Assembly (NCBI GenBank): GCA_002633005.1 | Contig: NMRA01000757.1 | Span: 124,178 to 165,659, forward strand | Source of the DNA: Phoronis australis | Taxonomy: Eukaryota; Phoronida; Phoronidae | DNA length: 41,482 nt | Reading direction: 5' to 3' | Shown: positions 1-11,335 of the stretch, piece by piece | How positions within the stretch are numbered: position 1 is the first letter of the stretch | How the letters are laid out: every line of letters begins with the position of its first letter | Position numbers and translations under genes: made by a program | Notes under the pieces: generated by a model | Databases searched by the model: none | The model's input: only the letters and a program-made list of their open reading frames with translations | Told to the model about the DNA's origin: nothing

Positions 1-3000
1 CCGGGCGAGACACCCCCCCCCCCCCCTTTCACCCGGGTCACCATTCCATTTACAATTTTCTCGACCGACGATACAGAGCCGAAATCCCTTCCGAGACGAT
101 ACCCGGGTAGGCGGCACATCCCTACCTGCATATCAAAAACTATCCCACGAGAGAGCCCCCCCCCCCTCTATGGGACTAACCTGTATTTTCGTTCCGGTTC
201 ATAAACTTTCCAACGACAGCCTGTGTTTCCCGAATTGCTCCGGGAAATACTTGCGTTGCCAATAACAACATTCTAAAATAAACAACGTGGACGCCTGCAA
301 ATATAACGTTTTGCTGATTCTGTTCTCGTAGCGATTATATACGTTAAGTAATTCGGCTACAACTGCACATGACAGCGTGCAGGTTGATGCGACTCGATCT
401 GCTGTTTAGAATTACGACTGAATTTGTAATCCCTACGGGGTAGTTTCCCCAGAAGTTTTTCAGCTAGTCTATGCGATTATACTACTAGGCTTTAATTATT
501 TCTGATTACTCTCTCAAGTCAATGCATAATGTTCCAATTCGCTGACGTTGGTAAATTACCGTACGAGATGTGACAAGAAAATATTTGTGATGTGTCTTGA
601 CGGGAAATGTAATCTTAAGATGTTTGGCTTCCTTGACCGACACGGCTGTAGGCTGATTTCCGTAGATAACCGAAACATCAGTAAACCTGAGTTCAGCAGT
701 TAATCTCAATAATTGGCAATGTTCAACTGACCGTCGATCAAGTAAATTGAATGTGCTTGAGTTATTCACTCGCTGGATTCCATTGCAAGCACCTCAAAAG
801 TATAGTTAAAATTGAGGAACACCAATCTTTTTAACAAAATCGGGGATCTGGGTAATATCCTAAAATGTTGTCGCTATCGGTCAGCAGAGGACGTCACTGA
901 TGGGTAGCACGAAAGGATATTAGATATGGTTGGCCATGTTTGGGTTGAAAGGGCGGTAATTACGTTGGCAATTACACGGCCGTATTTAGTTACGTTCCTA
1001 TCGTTGGCCACTGGGGGAAAGTGTCTCGCGTAAATTACTCTCGTAAATTACTCTCGTAAATTTAGACCGTAATTACTGCCGATCATAATTACAGCCGCAT
1101 CTCTCTGCTATTTAGCACACGATAAGACAACTTACGGAGCAAACGTAAAAGTGCTCTTCTTCAGAACAAACATTTTGTTATGAGAGAGGAGGGGTGAGGG
1201 GGAGGGAGGGGAGATACAGTTGTAAGCCTAAGAAAAACTAAAATAAACCCGTGTTCAGAGCCATTTCACGTGAAAATCAAAAGAAAACAACAATCACTAT
1301 AGGGATCATCTTTCAGATTCGAGCTTAAACTTTGTGTATGTGATCGTGGTGTGGCTCTGACAGAAGAATTAGAAATTTTGCGCTTATTAACCTCTTAAGT
1401 TTTACCTATGACACGTTTTTGCATACCAAAAACAGCAAAAAAAGAAAACAGGTAGATTACATGCAATGTGAGAAAACACATGCTGGGATTAGGAAGTGAT
1501 ATATAAGGACTCGTAAGTGAAACTGATACAAATAATTTCACGTGATAGGGTCAAAAATAAACCTGGAGGCACTTTTTGTAGTGTTGAAAGTCGATGTTAC
1601 TCAAGTGCTTCTACAAGACAGTGTGTGGGTCTGCGGGCATTGAAAGATATGTTTATGGTTAGATCTTGGAAACAAATTTCAGAAACCTTTCGAATGGGTT
1701 TTTTCTTTTTTTTTGTTCTAAAATTGCCTCAATATTGCGTATTCTACACTTTTAAACGAATGGTCTTTGTAACTTCGTTGCATTTATAATAGTGTGTAAA
1801 ATCTAACCAAACTTATCTCCACCTGCGTGTTACCATTTGTGGTATTTTCAGACGAAAAACATGACAATTTGTCCTTGTGATAACTGGGCTTCATTTTTCT
1901 GCTTCCCTCACTCGTACATTATCTCTTTGCTGAACTATTGTTGAACAGTTGTTGTCATCGATTACCACGATATGTTGTTTATTTAGTTTTAGTGAACCAA
2001 CTGGTGGCAGAACCAGTCTCGCCATCTGGTGACAGGTCTTACATCCACGAACAGTGCAGACAGGCAAGCAGGTAGGAATGAAGGCAGAGGCCTGGGTTTG
2101 AAAGTTGCCTAGCTTAGGGAGCTTTGAAGTCATGTGAGTAAAGAAACTCGGATGCAGTGACGGATAACACTCGCCGTCACTCCAGGGTGGTATTCCCTTG
2201 ATCAATGACGACACAAAAGCCGTCATTGGGCAAAGGCAGACAAAACTGATGAAGAGATATCTCAGTCAAAATTGCCATCAGTTTTCACTGCTGTATTTGT
2301 AATGCATTGCACGTAACAGTTTGGAACTGGAATCAAGCAGTTAGCAGAAAACTTGTATTCAAAATTTTAATTTACGGTGACCATCGTAAGTTCTGTTGCT
2401 GATGAATATTACTAAAATCGTACATATTTTAAAGATGATAAACTACATGCGGGCTCCAGCGAACATTAATCCACTTGTGTTTAATTTGTGCTCACAATTG
2501 TGCAAGCTGCTTGTTTCTCATTTAAAAGTGTGTGCTGTTCCAGAGAACACACATTAAATGCTCAAAGTGACGATGGTTAACATTATAGTCACTATCTCTA
2601 TAACCTAGCACTCGATCACGTAAGTAGATGTTCTCTATCACATGAAAGGTATTTTGTTTTTGTCTGTAATATACACACACCTGAAAGATAATTAGATGAG
2701 TCGAATAAGGCGAGGATATAGGGCATAAAACGTTTGGGAGCAATATTCCTTATCAGTAACGTATTTTCATAAAGATAAACTCGGTAAAATTTGTACAAGT
2801 TATATTTGTGAGAAATACGTGTTGTCCACGTTTGTCATTGAAATATGGAAAGTAGCCATACTTCCGTCTTCATAAAATGGAGGTATGTGGCGGCTGCAGG
2901 TTGTTCAAAACTGTAGCTACTGTGTTTCGAGGTGATGTGTTAGTTTTCACCATTATTTGTTTTATGTTTACCCGTTGTCACTACAATGGAATATAAAATA

Positions 3001-4329
3001 CTTGCGATGCCTTGTGACCTGGAAAAACGCAATCACAACGCCATTAGATTTCTAGAGTTCGCTTTAAAGCTAAATCGTCAAAAATAATCACTGAGCAGTG
3101 TTTTCTGGACATGCTTCAGTTCAAAACATGGCCGGTTTCTACGACTGTCTGGTTTAGTACCTCATGCATCCATAATTCGTCGTCTTGTAATATTAGTTCA
3201 CTTTTGTAAGTCTTCGTCAGGACTTAATCAGTTGGAGTTATTAGAAGTAAAGGAGTTGATAAAATTAATGGTCTTGTATGGCGAATGCTAATGAAGGTGG
3301 ATGTCTATAGTATCGGCACTGTAGCTCATAGAATCTCATTTAAAGTAATGAAATCTCTTCAGGTATCTAGTGTAATGGTCCCGGCTGAACGGCCTGCTCG
3401 CGTCTGATGCAGCGTGCATAAATTCACTGTTTTAAAGGGATCTGCAAAACCATTCAACTGTTGTGTGTTATCAGCTCTAAGGACTACAGGGGATTTTGTA
3501 CAATGGGTTTCACCCCAATGGTGAATTTAGAGGGGGGGGGCACGGGGGCCATGGCCACCCTAAAATTCTCCCTGATTCCATTTGCCAGTTCGGGTGTGCG
3601 AATGTCTGACGGGCAAAGTCCTGGTTAATACTCTGCTCTGCCCCCCCCCCCCTCAACTCAAAATCCTGGACCCCCTGCACCTAGATATCAACTAGGCACA
3701 GAACCGACTCCCGATCCTTTTTCCGAGAAGGGAAGTTGCGTATCGTTTCACCTCAAGAGCTACTCGTGACCTCAGAAGCGTAATTGTCGTATTTTCTCTG
3801 GTATACACCCCGGGAATAAGCTCACTCACAGTTTTGATTATTATCGTGTGCAAGCCCACCTTCTCGAGTATCTATGGTTACGTAAGCCCATGGGTACAAG
3901 CCAACCCCCAATTTTCTCACGAATAAGCCCATCTGCTTGGGTATAAGCTCACCGCCACTTATGTCTCAGTCGACGTCAAATGAATCCCTTCTCTCGCTAG
4001 CTTCTCATGGCTGTTCCTTTTCGCTGGAAGGGCTAGACACAAGCTGCCTAGATAAACAGATCAAGTAGGACAACACCTGCGTGATACAAGACCAAAATAT
4101 ACAAATATCGTATTTGGATCTTCCCAATTACAAAGACGATAGGTTAGGCTTGGATTTTTGTCGTTTTACCTCTTCATAAACGTCACAAAAGTATAACCCC
4201 AAACCCAAAATTGAATAGTTTTGTTACAAAATCTCTACTTCCTTGCGACTTTTAAGTTTAAGGCGCGATTGAGACTCTGGAGGCAATTATCCTCCAGATT
4301 CCTAAACGTGTCAAAAAGCTGTCTTCACG
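1..4329. other. Gene-free stretch with homopolymer tracts
   Basis: I see no supportable gene here; the open frames are short and have no recognisable domain. Visible structure: poly-C runs at 13-26 and 156-166, a G-rich tract at 1189-1212, a short triple repeat of CGTAAATTACTCT near 1030-1065, a G8 run near 3532-3539 and a C-rich tract near 3643-3654. Around 3805-3960 a loose motif of the type ATAAGCCCAC or ACAAGCCAAC recurs about five times at irregular spacing, probably a decayed repeat. Confidence 0.6.
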
Positions 4330-4833
4330 GGGCCTTTCATACTAACGTCGACGCGTCGATGGTTTGGGGAGTTGCGGTCAGTATGAACGCTTAACTCCGG
4401 TCCTGGATCGCAGTTAAGAGCTCCAGTTAACATCGCAGTTAATAGGTGGATTTAAGACCGCAGTGTCGACGCTGCGGTGCAGTATGAACGCTTAACTCCG
4501 GTCCAATCGAAGTTATCGCCAGGTGCCACTGTTATCATCAACAGTTACAGAGTAGTGCCGTCACTAATAACTACTTATTTTTGGGTTTAATGATAACCAA
4601 TCGATTTAAAAATGAGTTTTATGTCATTTAGCACATTTAAATGTTCCAAATTGTCACATTGAAAAAAATCTTAGCGTGCAGCGCTACCTTGCGATAACTT
4701 CGATGACGTCAGGGTCACCAACCCTTTACTTCGATGGTCATTAACTACCGAAGCCAGTATGAACGGTCCAGTTAACTGCGCTGTTTACGTCGACGCTCCG
4801 CTCAGACCGGAGTTAAGTCAATATGAAAGGGCC
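4330..4833. mobile_element. MITE-like element with terminal inverted repeats
   Basis: The left end reads GGCCTTTCATACT and the right end is its near inverse, ATATGAAAGGGCC, about 490 bp apart. Both ends hold GTCGAC sites. A block AGTATGAACGCTTAACTCCG occurs twice in direct orientation (near 4380 and 4481, 101 bp apart). A related block, AGTATGAACGGTCC, lies near 4757. It has no coding capacity. This fits a non-autonomous DNA transposon with subterminal repeats. I could not fix a target-site duplication, so the exact ends and superfamily are open. Confidence 0.55.
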
Positions 4834-6229
4834 TTTCGATAATCCGTTTTCTTAAACCTGAACTGTTTGCAGGCAAGGAGTTTTCGCCTTTAGGCAACGT
4901 GTGAGTTGAATGTCTATTAGATTCAAGACTCGATTACTAGTTTTGATTAAATTATGCGTTTCTTATTTTGCAATACATTATAGCAGAAGTTTATTGATGT
5001 CACCATGCTTGATAAACTCCTCTTTCCGGCGTCGGTACGGACAGCTTACAAATTGTGACTCATTTTTATTTAACAGTGTACGCAATACTGAGAATAGTTT
5101 GTATGCGTGTAATATCAACACTGTTTTAGAATTTCATTTTCCAATTTACTCCTTTCACGAAAACATCTTAGTGTGCAAGTGTTAGTAGACTTTTAATTTG
5201 AAACTGTAAAATGTTTATTGCATAACACAAATTCATATTGAATACGAATAAACAAACCCAGTTTATGTTGTCAACGTACGTTTTCATTGATTTCTATTTA
5301 TGATAAAACTGCATTTTTCAGTATCGCCTTGTTTCGCCGCTAAAAAGCGGACATCAAATCAGGCTGTTTACTTTCATAATTCGGTATGAATCCCTTTCTG
5401 TGATAGGATTCTATATCCGTTACCAATAACAACGTCGAAACCATCAGCGACTCAAGAAAACGCTTCAGAATTCACAAGGGTCGGCCAGCCTTAAAATTTG
5501 TGAATTAAATATGGCGCATTGTCCGTGATTTGAGTTGGTAACGGAAATGAGCTCCTATCGCGGTAATGGATATTATGAGACTGACTGTATGAGGGTAAAA
5601 AAACTAACACAGGCTGTCGACCAGTTTCACAAACGATTGTGATCGCGCGCACCCGGGGGGGGGGACTCGGGGGGCTCGAATGAGCCCCCCCCCCCAATTT
5701 GGCGAAGTGGGCAAAAAGGTCCACCTCAGAGAAACAAAAACTCCGAGAAAACGAGGCAAAAGTCCCTTAAAAAGACGCAGACGCACAGTTTACAGTTTTG
5801 AAGGTAGTACCCCGTTTTTTTTAGTCCTGCCGATATTTTGTCACCAAAAGGTCCACAACGACAGAAATTCGAGCCCCCACCCCACATTGAAGGCTGGGTG
5901 CGCGCGTGTTGCATAGTCATGAAATGTGGCATTCAATATGCTGTTAGAGTTGGATCTGGTGCAAATTAATCGAGTTTCAAATACGTCCACAAACGTCATT
6001 CTATTTCACAAAGATGGGGCTTCATTTCTATCATGCCACCCGCTGTATGACGCCTCGTCCATGGACATGCCAGCTGGCTTATCTTCACTGCTGTAACACT
6101 CGTCTTTTGCAGGTTGTATGCGTAGTATGCCTGCTGACACTAATTCTGTGTTATTGCAACGTTATTCGATTTAGGCCACAAAGGTTATAACATCGGTCTC
6201 ATCTGGTTCCTTATTCACATTAGAAATGT
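4834..6229. other. No gene seen; G/C homopolymer hairpin at 5655-5695
   Basis: No conserved coding region is visible. The notable part is a G10 run at 5655-5664, then GGGGGGCTC and GAGCCCCCC around a 4-nt GAAT loop (5669-5690), with the C run going on to 5695. The short open frames across this tract come from its composition. Confidence 0.6.
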
Positions 6230-6665
6230 ACCTTTATGCTTGTGAAGTACTGACCAGACTCATGCATGAGAAGTATTGACCAGGCTCATGACGTCTTTAT
6301 GCTTGAGAAGTATTGACCAGGCGCATGACGTATCTATGCTTGAGAAGTATTGACCAGGCTCATGACGTCTCTATGCTTGAGAAGTACTGATCAGGCGCAT
6401 GACGTATCTATGTTTGAGAAGTACTGACCAGGCTCATGACGTCTCTATGCTTGAGAAGTACTGACCAGGCGCATGACGTATCTATGTTTGAGAAGTACTG
6501 ACCAGGCTCATGACGTCTCTATGCTTGAGAAGTACTGACCAGGCTTATGACGTCTTTATGCTTGAGAAGTATTGACCAGGCTCATGACTTTTCTATGCTT
6601 GAGAAGTATTGACCAGGCTCGTGATGGTTCTCTGCTTGAGAAGTACTGTGCATGCTTGTGACTTT
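6230..6665 (+). repeat. 37-bp minisatellite with a 74-bp higher-order period
   Basis: About 11-12 copies of a 37-bp unit built on TATGCTTGAGAAGTACTGAC, each followed by CAGGCTCATGACGT or CAGGCGCATGACGT. In the middle of the array two variants alternate. One has ACGTCTCTATGCTT and the other ACGTATCTATGTTT, which gives a 74-bp higher-order unit. Copies at both edges are more divergent, as expected when unequal exchange homogenises the centre. Each unit junction contains TGACGT, the half-site of a cAMP-response element; whether it is bound is unknown. Confidence 0.9.
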
Positions 6666-8072
6666 CCTTATCATAGTGGGTTAGTGTAAGCCACCAAGGC
6701 ATGAGGCCGCTGCTACAAGTATATATTGTTAGTTTGGTGGCATAAAAGTGAATTGATTTTATTTATAACAGTTTGTTTTCAAAATGCCTGGAATGCTGAA
6801 AAATAACAAAAAACAGCAATAAGCAGGAAATTATAACGATCTATATCATCAATTAAAGATACTAAAAATTAACGGTAAGATTGAATGTGATTACAATGGT
6901 AGTGATAGTCGTCATGCTGTGTTCTTCGCATTTTTCTAATTTTGGCGGTGATGCGAGACAGGGGCAGGAAATTTTGGGAGCTGACACTTTCAAAGGGATC
7001 TTTTGCGTCACAGATATCATTGACTGATTGAAAGATTTGTAGTTATTGGCGATTAACTGTAAACGTTGGATTCTGGCGACTTGAGACAAAGCGTACAATG
7101 CTACCATTAAAAATAGGAAATGAGCCGTTCCGTAGAACCTTTGGCAAATGACGAGATTTTTTTCTTAAAACGTGCTATTTTGTTGAAAATTTATTAAGCC
7201 GACGAAAGCGCCATTTCGTTGGAAATTGGCCTACAGTGATAAATTTAGAATTGCGAGAGTCACTTCCTGTATGTAGCTATAACCCCGGGCTATTCTGTTG
7301 CTTATTAAATCTCATCAATTAGAATATGCTGTCTGAACCCGTTCCTCATCTCTGATTGTCTATCGGAAACAAGTTCATCATGTCTTCTGTCAACTGTTAG
7401 CGTGCAAAAAGCTATTTACTTTTTTCTTCTGCAAATGAATTAAAACACGGCATAAATGTCACCATGCATTTTTTAATTAAGTAATTACATGCAGACATTT
7501 TGAAGCAAAGAAAAACTTGTATGTATACGCATATAAGTGCGATTCACCTTCTGGTGTTATAATTGCAGATGGTTCGAAAACATTAATCTATAGAACGTCG
7601 TGGCGTCTGTTCTGGGTGACATTCGTCAAAGACAGAATTCTGTTTAGAAAACAAAGTAATGCGCGCTTCATAAACAGATAATTAGTGAGTAAAAACATAT
7701 TAAGTGCTTTGATTTATGTGATTTGTTATTTTGACAATAGTAAAGAAGAAATTGATGTATTCAAACTTAGACAAATGTAGGAAACAGCAGAACTGAAGCC
7801 TAAGTTATCAGAAGTCATGTTATCCCACTACAAGAATGTTATTTTTATGGAATTAACGTTGCTTATTACCTTTATAGCACAGCCACGCACAAAGAAAACA
7901 TCTTTTCATTACGAGGAAAACTCAAAAAGCGATATCGTGGATTTTTGTATATCAGCTCCGGGCGTCAAATCTAAATAAACGCCTGCCTTTGATTACGCGA
8001 ATCTGATGACGTATAGCTGTTCATAACAGGTAATGGAATTTGCAATTGAAAGTTCAGTTTGGTTATTTTGCG
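6666..8072. other. Intergenic, no feature recognised
   Basis: AT-rich sequence with no conserved open frame, no tandem array and no clear inverted repeat. The minus-strand open frame at 6862-7107 has no recognisable domain. The stretch ends where similarity to a non-LTR reverse transcriptase begins. Confidence 0.5.
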
Positions 8073-9392
8073 TCCATTTACAGAGATGGTGAAAAGTCAA
8101 GTTGCGAAAATTATAGACCAATATCGGTCCTCCCTGCAGTGTCCAAAATTCTTGAAAGGTGTGTTCAAAAGCAGCTTCACCAGTTCCTGGAGCAAAATTC
8201 CCTTCTCTCGGCAGCACAGTCTGGTTTCCGCCCCTTGCATTCCACTCTTACTACAACCATTCATGCTACTGAGTATATGGATCAGGGGAGGCTATCTGGT
8301 GCTGTCTTTGTTGACCTTAAGAAAGCCTTTGACACTGTGGACCATGGTATCCTATTGCAGAAGCTAGAGTCTTATGGAGTTAATGATAACGAACTCCTTT
8401 GGTTTAGAAACTACTTATACGACCGTAAACAGGCCACCAAATACTGCGGTATACTTTCTGACTACTCAACCGTAATCACCGGGGTATCTCAGGGTTCCAT
8501 TTTGGGCCCTCCATTATTCACTATTTTTGTTAACGACCTCCCTACTGTCCTCCACAACAGTGTCCCAGTTTTATACGCTGATGACACTGCAATTATGTCC
8601 ACAGCTGGATCGGTAAAAGAACTCGAAACTGCTCTCAACGATGAGGTAGCCCTTATCCATGACTGGCTGATTCAAAATAAACTCACTCTTAACGTTAGTA
8701 AAACCAAATCGATGCTGTTTGGAACCCACCAGAAATTAAAACAACAAAAACTATCCCTTTCTATCAACGGTTCTCCCATCGAGAATGTTGACAAGTTTAA
8801 GTACTTGGGCCTTACTTTAGATCCCAATCTTAAATTTAATATGCACATAGATCATATCACAAAGAAATTATCTAAGAAAATCGGTGTACTTAAACGTCTA
8901 GGCAAATTTCTTAATGTCAGTACTCTTAAGACCCTTTACCATTCTATTATTCAGCCTCATATTGATTATTGTTTACCGGTTTGGGGGCACACTAGTGACA
9001 CACTTGTCAACAAAGTCCAAGTAATCCAAAATAGAGCCGCCAGGGCTATCCTGGGTACTAAAATTAGGGACACTAGGGTTGACGACTTGTATTCCAAGCT
9101 GGGATTTATGAAAATAAGACAAAGAAATAAATATCTCTCTGCCTGTTGTATGTAGAGATGTATCAATGGCTTGGCTCCAGCATATCTCAGCAGTAAATTC
9201 AACAGCAGCCAGGCTGTATATTCTACACGTTTTTCTGTTGCTGGCAATGTTTATTCTAAAAAAATTAAAACCGAGACGGGCAAGAGATCTTTTATCTATG
9301 CAGCTGGTATAATATGGAATTCCTTTAGCCCAGAAATTAAACGGTCCAATTCAATTACTACCTTCAAAGTAAATATTAAAAAGTGGCTGTAA
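8073..9392 (+). pseudogene. Non-LTR reverse transcriptase with an in-frame stop
   Basis: RNA-dependent DNA polymerase of a LINE. Visible blocks in order: NYRPISVLP, SKILERCVQKQL, SGFRPLHST, the catalytic FVDLKKAFDTVDH, GVSQGSILGPPLF, then YADDTAIM with the two catalytic aspartates. After these come the thumb-region NVSKTKSMLFG, FKYLGLTLD and the C-terminal IQNRAARAIL. A TAG at 9153-9155 interrupts the frame. Without any shift the same frame continues through NGLAPAYLSS and WNSFSPEI to a stop at 9390-9392. The copy therefore has one nonsense change and a missing 5' part, but is otherwise well preserved, so it is fairly young. The upstream in-frame ATG at 8040 belongs to flanking DNA; the similarity begins near residue DGEKSS. 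Confidence 0.92.
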
Positions 9393-9711
9393 TTTACTTG
9401 ACCTTTTATACCCTCCCTGTCTTAATCATGTCATTTTTTTCATTGTCGTAAATATTCTCACTGTCTAGAATCATCTCTTAATTTATTTCTTCTGTCTTAG
9501 TTAAATTTTTACCATTATTTGTCATTTAGTTATTGTCTTAATTCTCAACCTGTTTTAATTGTATCTTTGTTACGTATATTACATTGTTGTTTTAATACTT
9601 CATTGTATTATGCTACTGTTTTTCTTGTTGAGGGCCCTCTTGGAAAGCAGTGCTATCACTGAAGAGGCCACCCTCATTTTAAATATCACAATAATAAATA
9701 AATAAAAAAAA
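8073..9711 (+). mobile_element. 5'-truncated non-LTR (LINE) retrotransposon
   Basis: The body contains the reverse transcriptase described in its own entry, then a short 3' UTR ending in an A-rich tail AATAATAAATAAATAAAAAAA at about 9690-9711. A GC-rich stem (GGGCCCTCTT near 9632 pairing with AAGAGGCC near 9662) lies close to the 3' end, as is common in CR1/L2-like elements. Endonuclease and ORF1 are missing and similarity starts abruptly inside the reverse transcriptase. Such 5' truncation is typical of target-primed reverse transcription. Assignment to a CR1/L2/jockey-type clade is by motif only. Confidence 0.85.
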
Positions 9712-10404
9712 TTGTTTTAGGGTTTAACCATGCACATACTCTAAAAATGTAACCAGGAAATATTTTCAGTAAAAAAACTATTTCAGGGCGGCTTTGATAC
9801 TTCCTACCCCAAATTATAGCTACTGCGTTATGAAGACATTGACAATATACCTGACCGAAGACTAGATGTTGACACAATTGTCAAACCCGACTCGAATTCA
9901 TGTTATAAAACTAATTTAATTGTTTTTCTTTTCTACTGGCACGATTCAAATGTGCAGGACATTCCTTAGTGATTGTGAAAGGAAGACATATGCGGTTAGA
10001 TAAACAGACAATACTTTATACGATCATTGACCAGACTGGACCGTTGTAGAAGCTAAAAAAAAACACTTTCTGTTAGAATGCCCTTAACATAACGATCTAA
10101 GGAAACGATATTTATTCAACGAACTTCATGTCAGACATTACTTTGAAAGTCTAGAGTGAACGCACAACATCAAAATTTTGAGACATGCGCAGTCAGATTT
10201 GTTGTGAACCAGAAGCCATACGGAATTATTGTTGAACAGCTTATATGGACGCGTGGACGGCTTGACTAGATGTTTACTAGTTGTGCTTAGTTACAGTCAG
10301 GTTACATATTTGGGTAATATGAGCCGTAGGTCTGCTTACGCAGAATGCACTTTACATTGTTGTAACAGTAGCTTTCGTAAAAATCGACCAATCCCAAAGG
10401 ATTT
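9712..10404. other. Intergenic, no feature recognised
   Basis: No conserved coding frame, tandem repeat or convincing inverted repeat. The open frames at 9686-9877 (minus) and 10229-10414 (plus) show no domain. Confidence 0.45.
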
Positions 10405-11335
10405 CAAGTTATAACGGCCAAAAAATAATCTCCCCTCTCTCAAGTTATCACGGCCAAACTAATCCCTCCCTCTCTCGGGGTATCACTGCCGACCTGGCGT
10501 CCCCTTTTCGGCCGAAACTAATCCCTCCCTCTCTCAAGTTATCACGGTCGAACTAATCCCTCCCTCTCCCAAGTTATCAGGGTAGAACTAATCCCTCCCT
10601 CCCAAGTTAGCATGGTCGAACTAATCCCTCCTCATCTCGGCCGAACTAATCCCTCCCGCTCTCAAGTTATGACGGTCGAACTAATCCCTCCCTCTCAGTC
10701 TCAAGTTATCACGGTTGAACTAACCCCCCCTCTCAAATTATCACGGTCGAACTAATCACCCCTCCTCTCAAATTATCACGGCCGAACTAAATTAATCCTT
10801 CTCTCTCTCAAGTTAAGACGGCCGAACTAATCACTCCCTCTCTCAAGTTATCACGGCCGAACTAATCCCTCCCTCTCTCAAGTTATCACCGGGTCGAAGT
10901 AATCCCCCCCCTCTCTCAAGTTATCACGGCCGAACTAATCACTCCCTCTCTCAAGTNNNNNNNNNNNNNNNNNNNNNNNNNNNNNNNNNNNNNNNNNNNN
11001 NNNNNNNNNNNNNNNNNNNNNNNNNNNNNNNNNNNNNNNNNNNNNNNNNNNNNNNNNNNNNNNNNNNNNNNNNNNNNNNNNNNNNNNNNNNNNNNNNNNN
11101 NNNNNNNNNNNNNNNNNNNNNNNNNNNNNNNNNNNNNNNNNNNNNNNNNNNNNNNNNNNNNNNNNNNNNNNNNNNNNNNNNNNNNNNNNNNNNNNNNNNN
11201 NNNNNNNNNNNNNNNNNNNNNNNNNNNNNNNNNNNNNNNNNNNNNNNNNNNNNNNNNNNNNNNNNNNNNNNNNNNNNNNNCTCTTTCTCTCTGAAGTAAT
11301 TACGGCCGAACTAATCTCTCCCTCTCTCAGCTTTT
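10405..11335 (+). repeat. About 35-bp minisatellite interrupted by an assembly gap
   Basis: Many imperfect copies of a unit of about 35 bp with the core CAAGTTATCACGGCCGAAC followed by TAATCCCTCCCTCTCT. Unit length varies through indels and some copies are fused or shortened. The run of N at 10957-11280 lies inside the array, and the sequence resumes in the same repeat. The gap is therefore most likely a collapsed or unresolved part of the array, and its true length may differ. Confidence 0.9.
10957..11280. other. Assembly gap (324 N)
   Basis: A continuous run of N within the 35-bp minisatellite. Repeat sequence flanks both sides, so no unique sequence is evidently missing. Confidence 0.98.

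Noticed and set aside
6230-6665. CRISPR-like array
   Set aside because: Units are contiguous without unique spacers, and the genome is eukaryotic; it is a minisatellite. The same holds for the 34-, 35- and 39-bp arrays.
8966-9247. Minus-strand 93-codon frame
   Set aside because: Shadow of the plus-strand reverse transcriptase.
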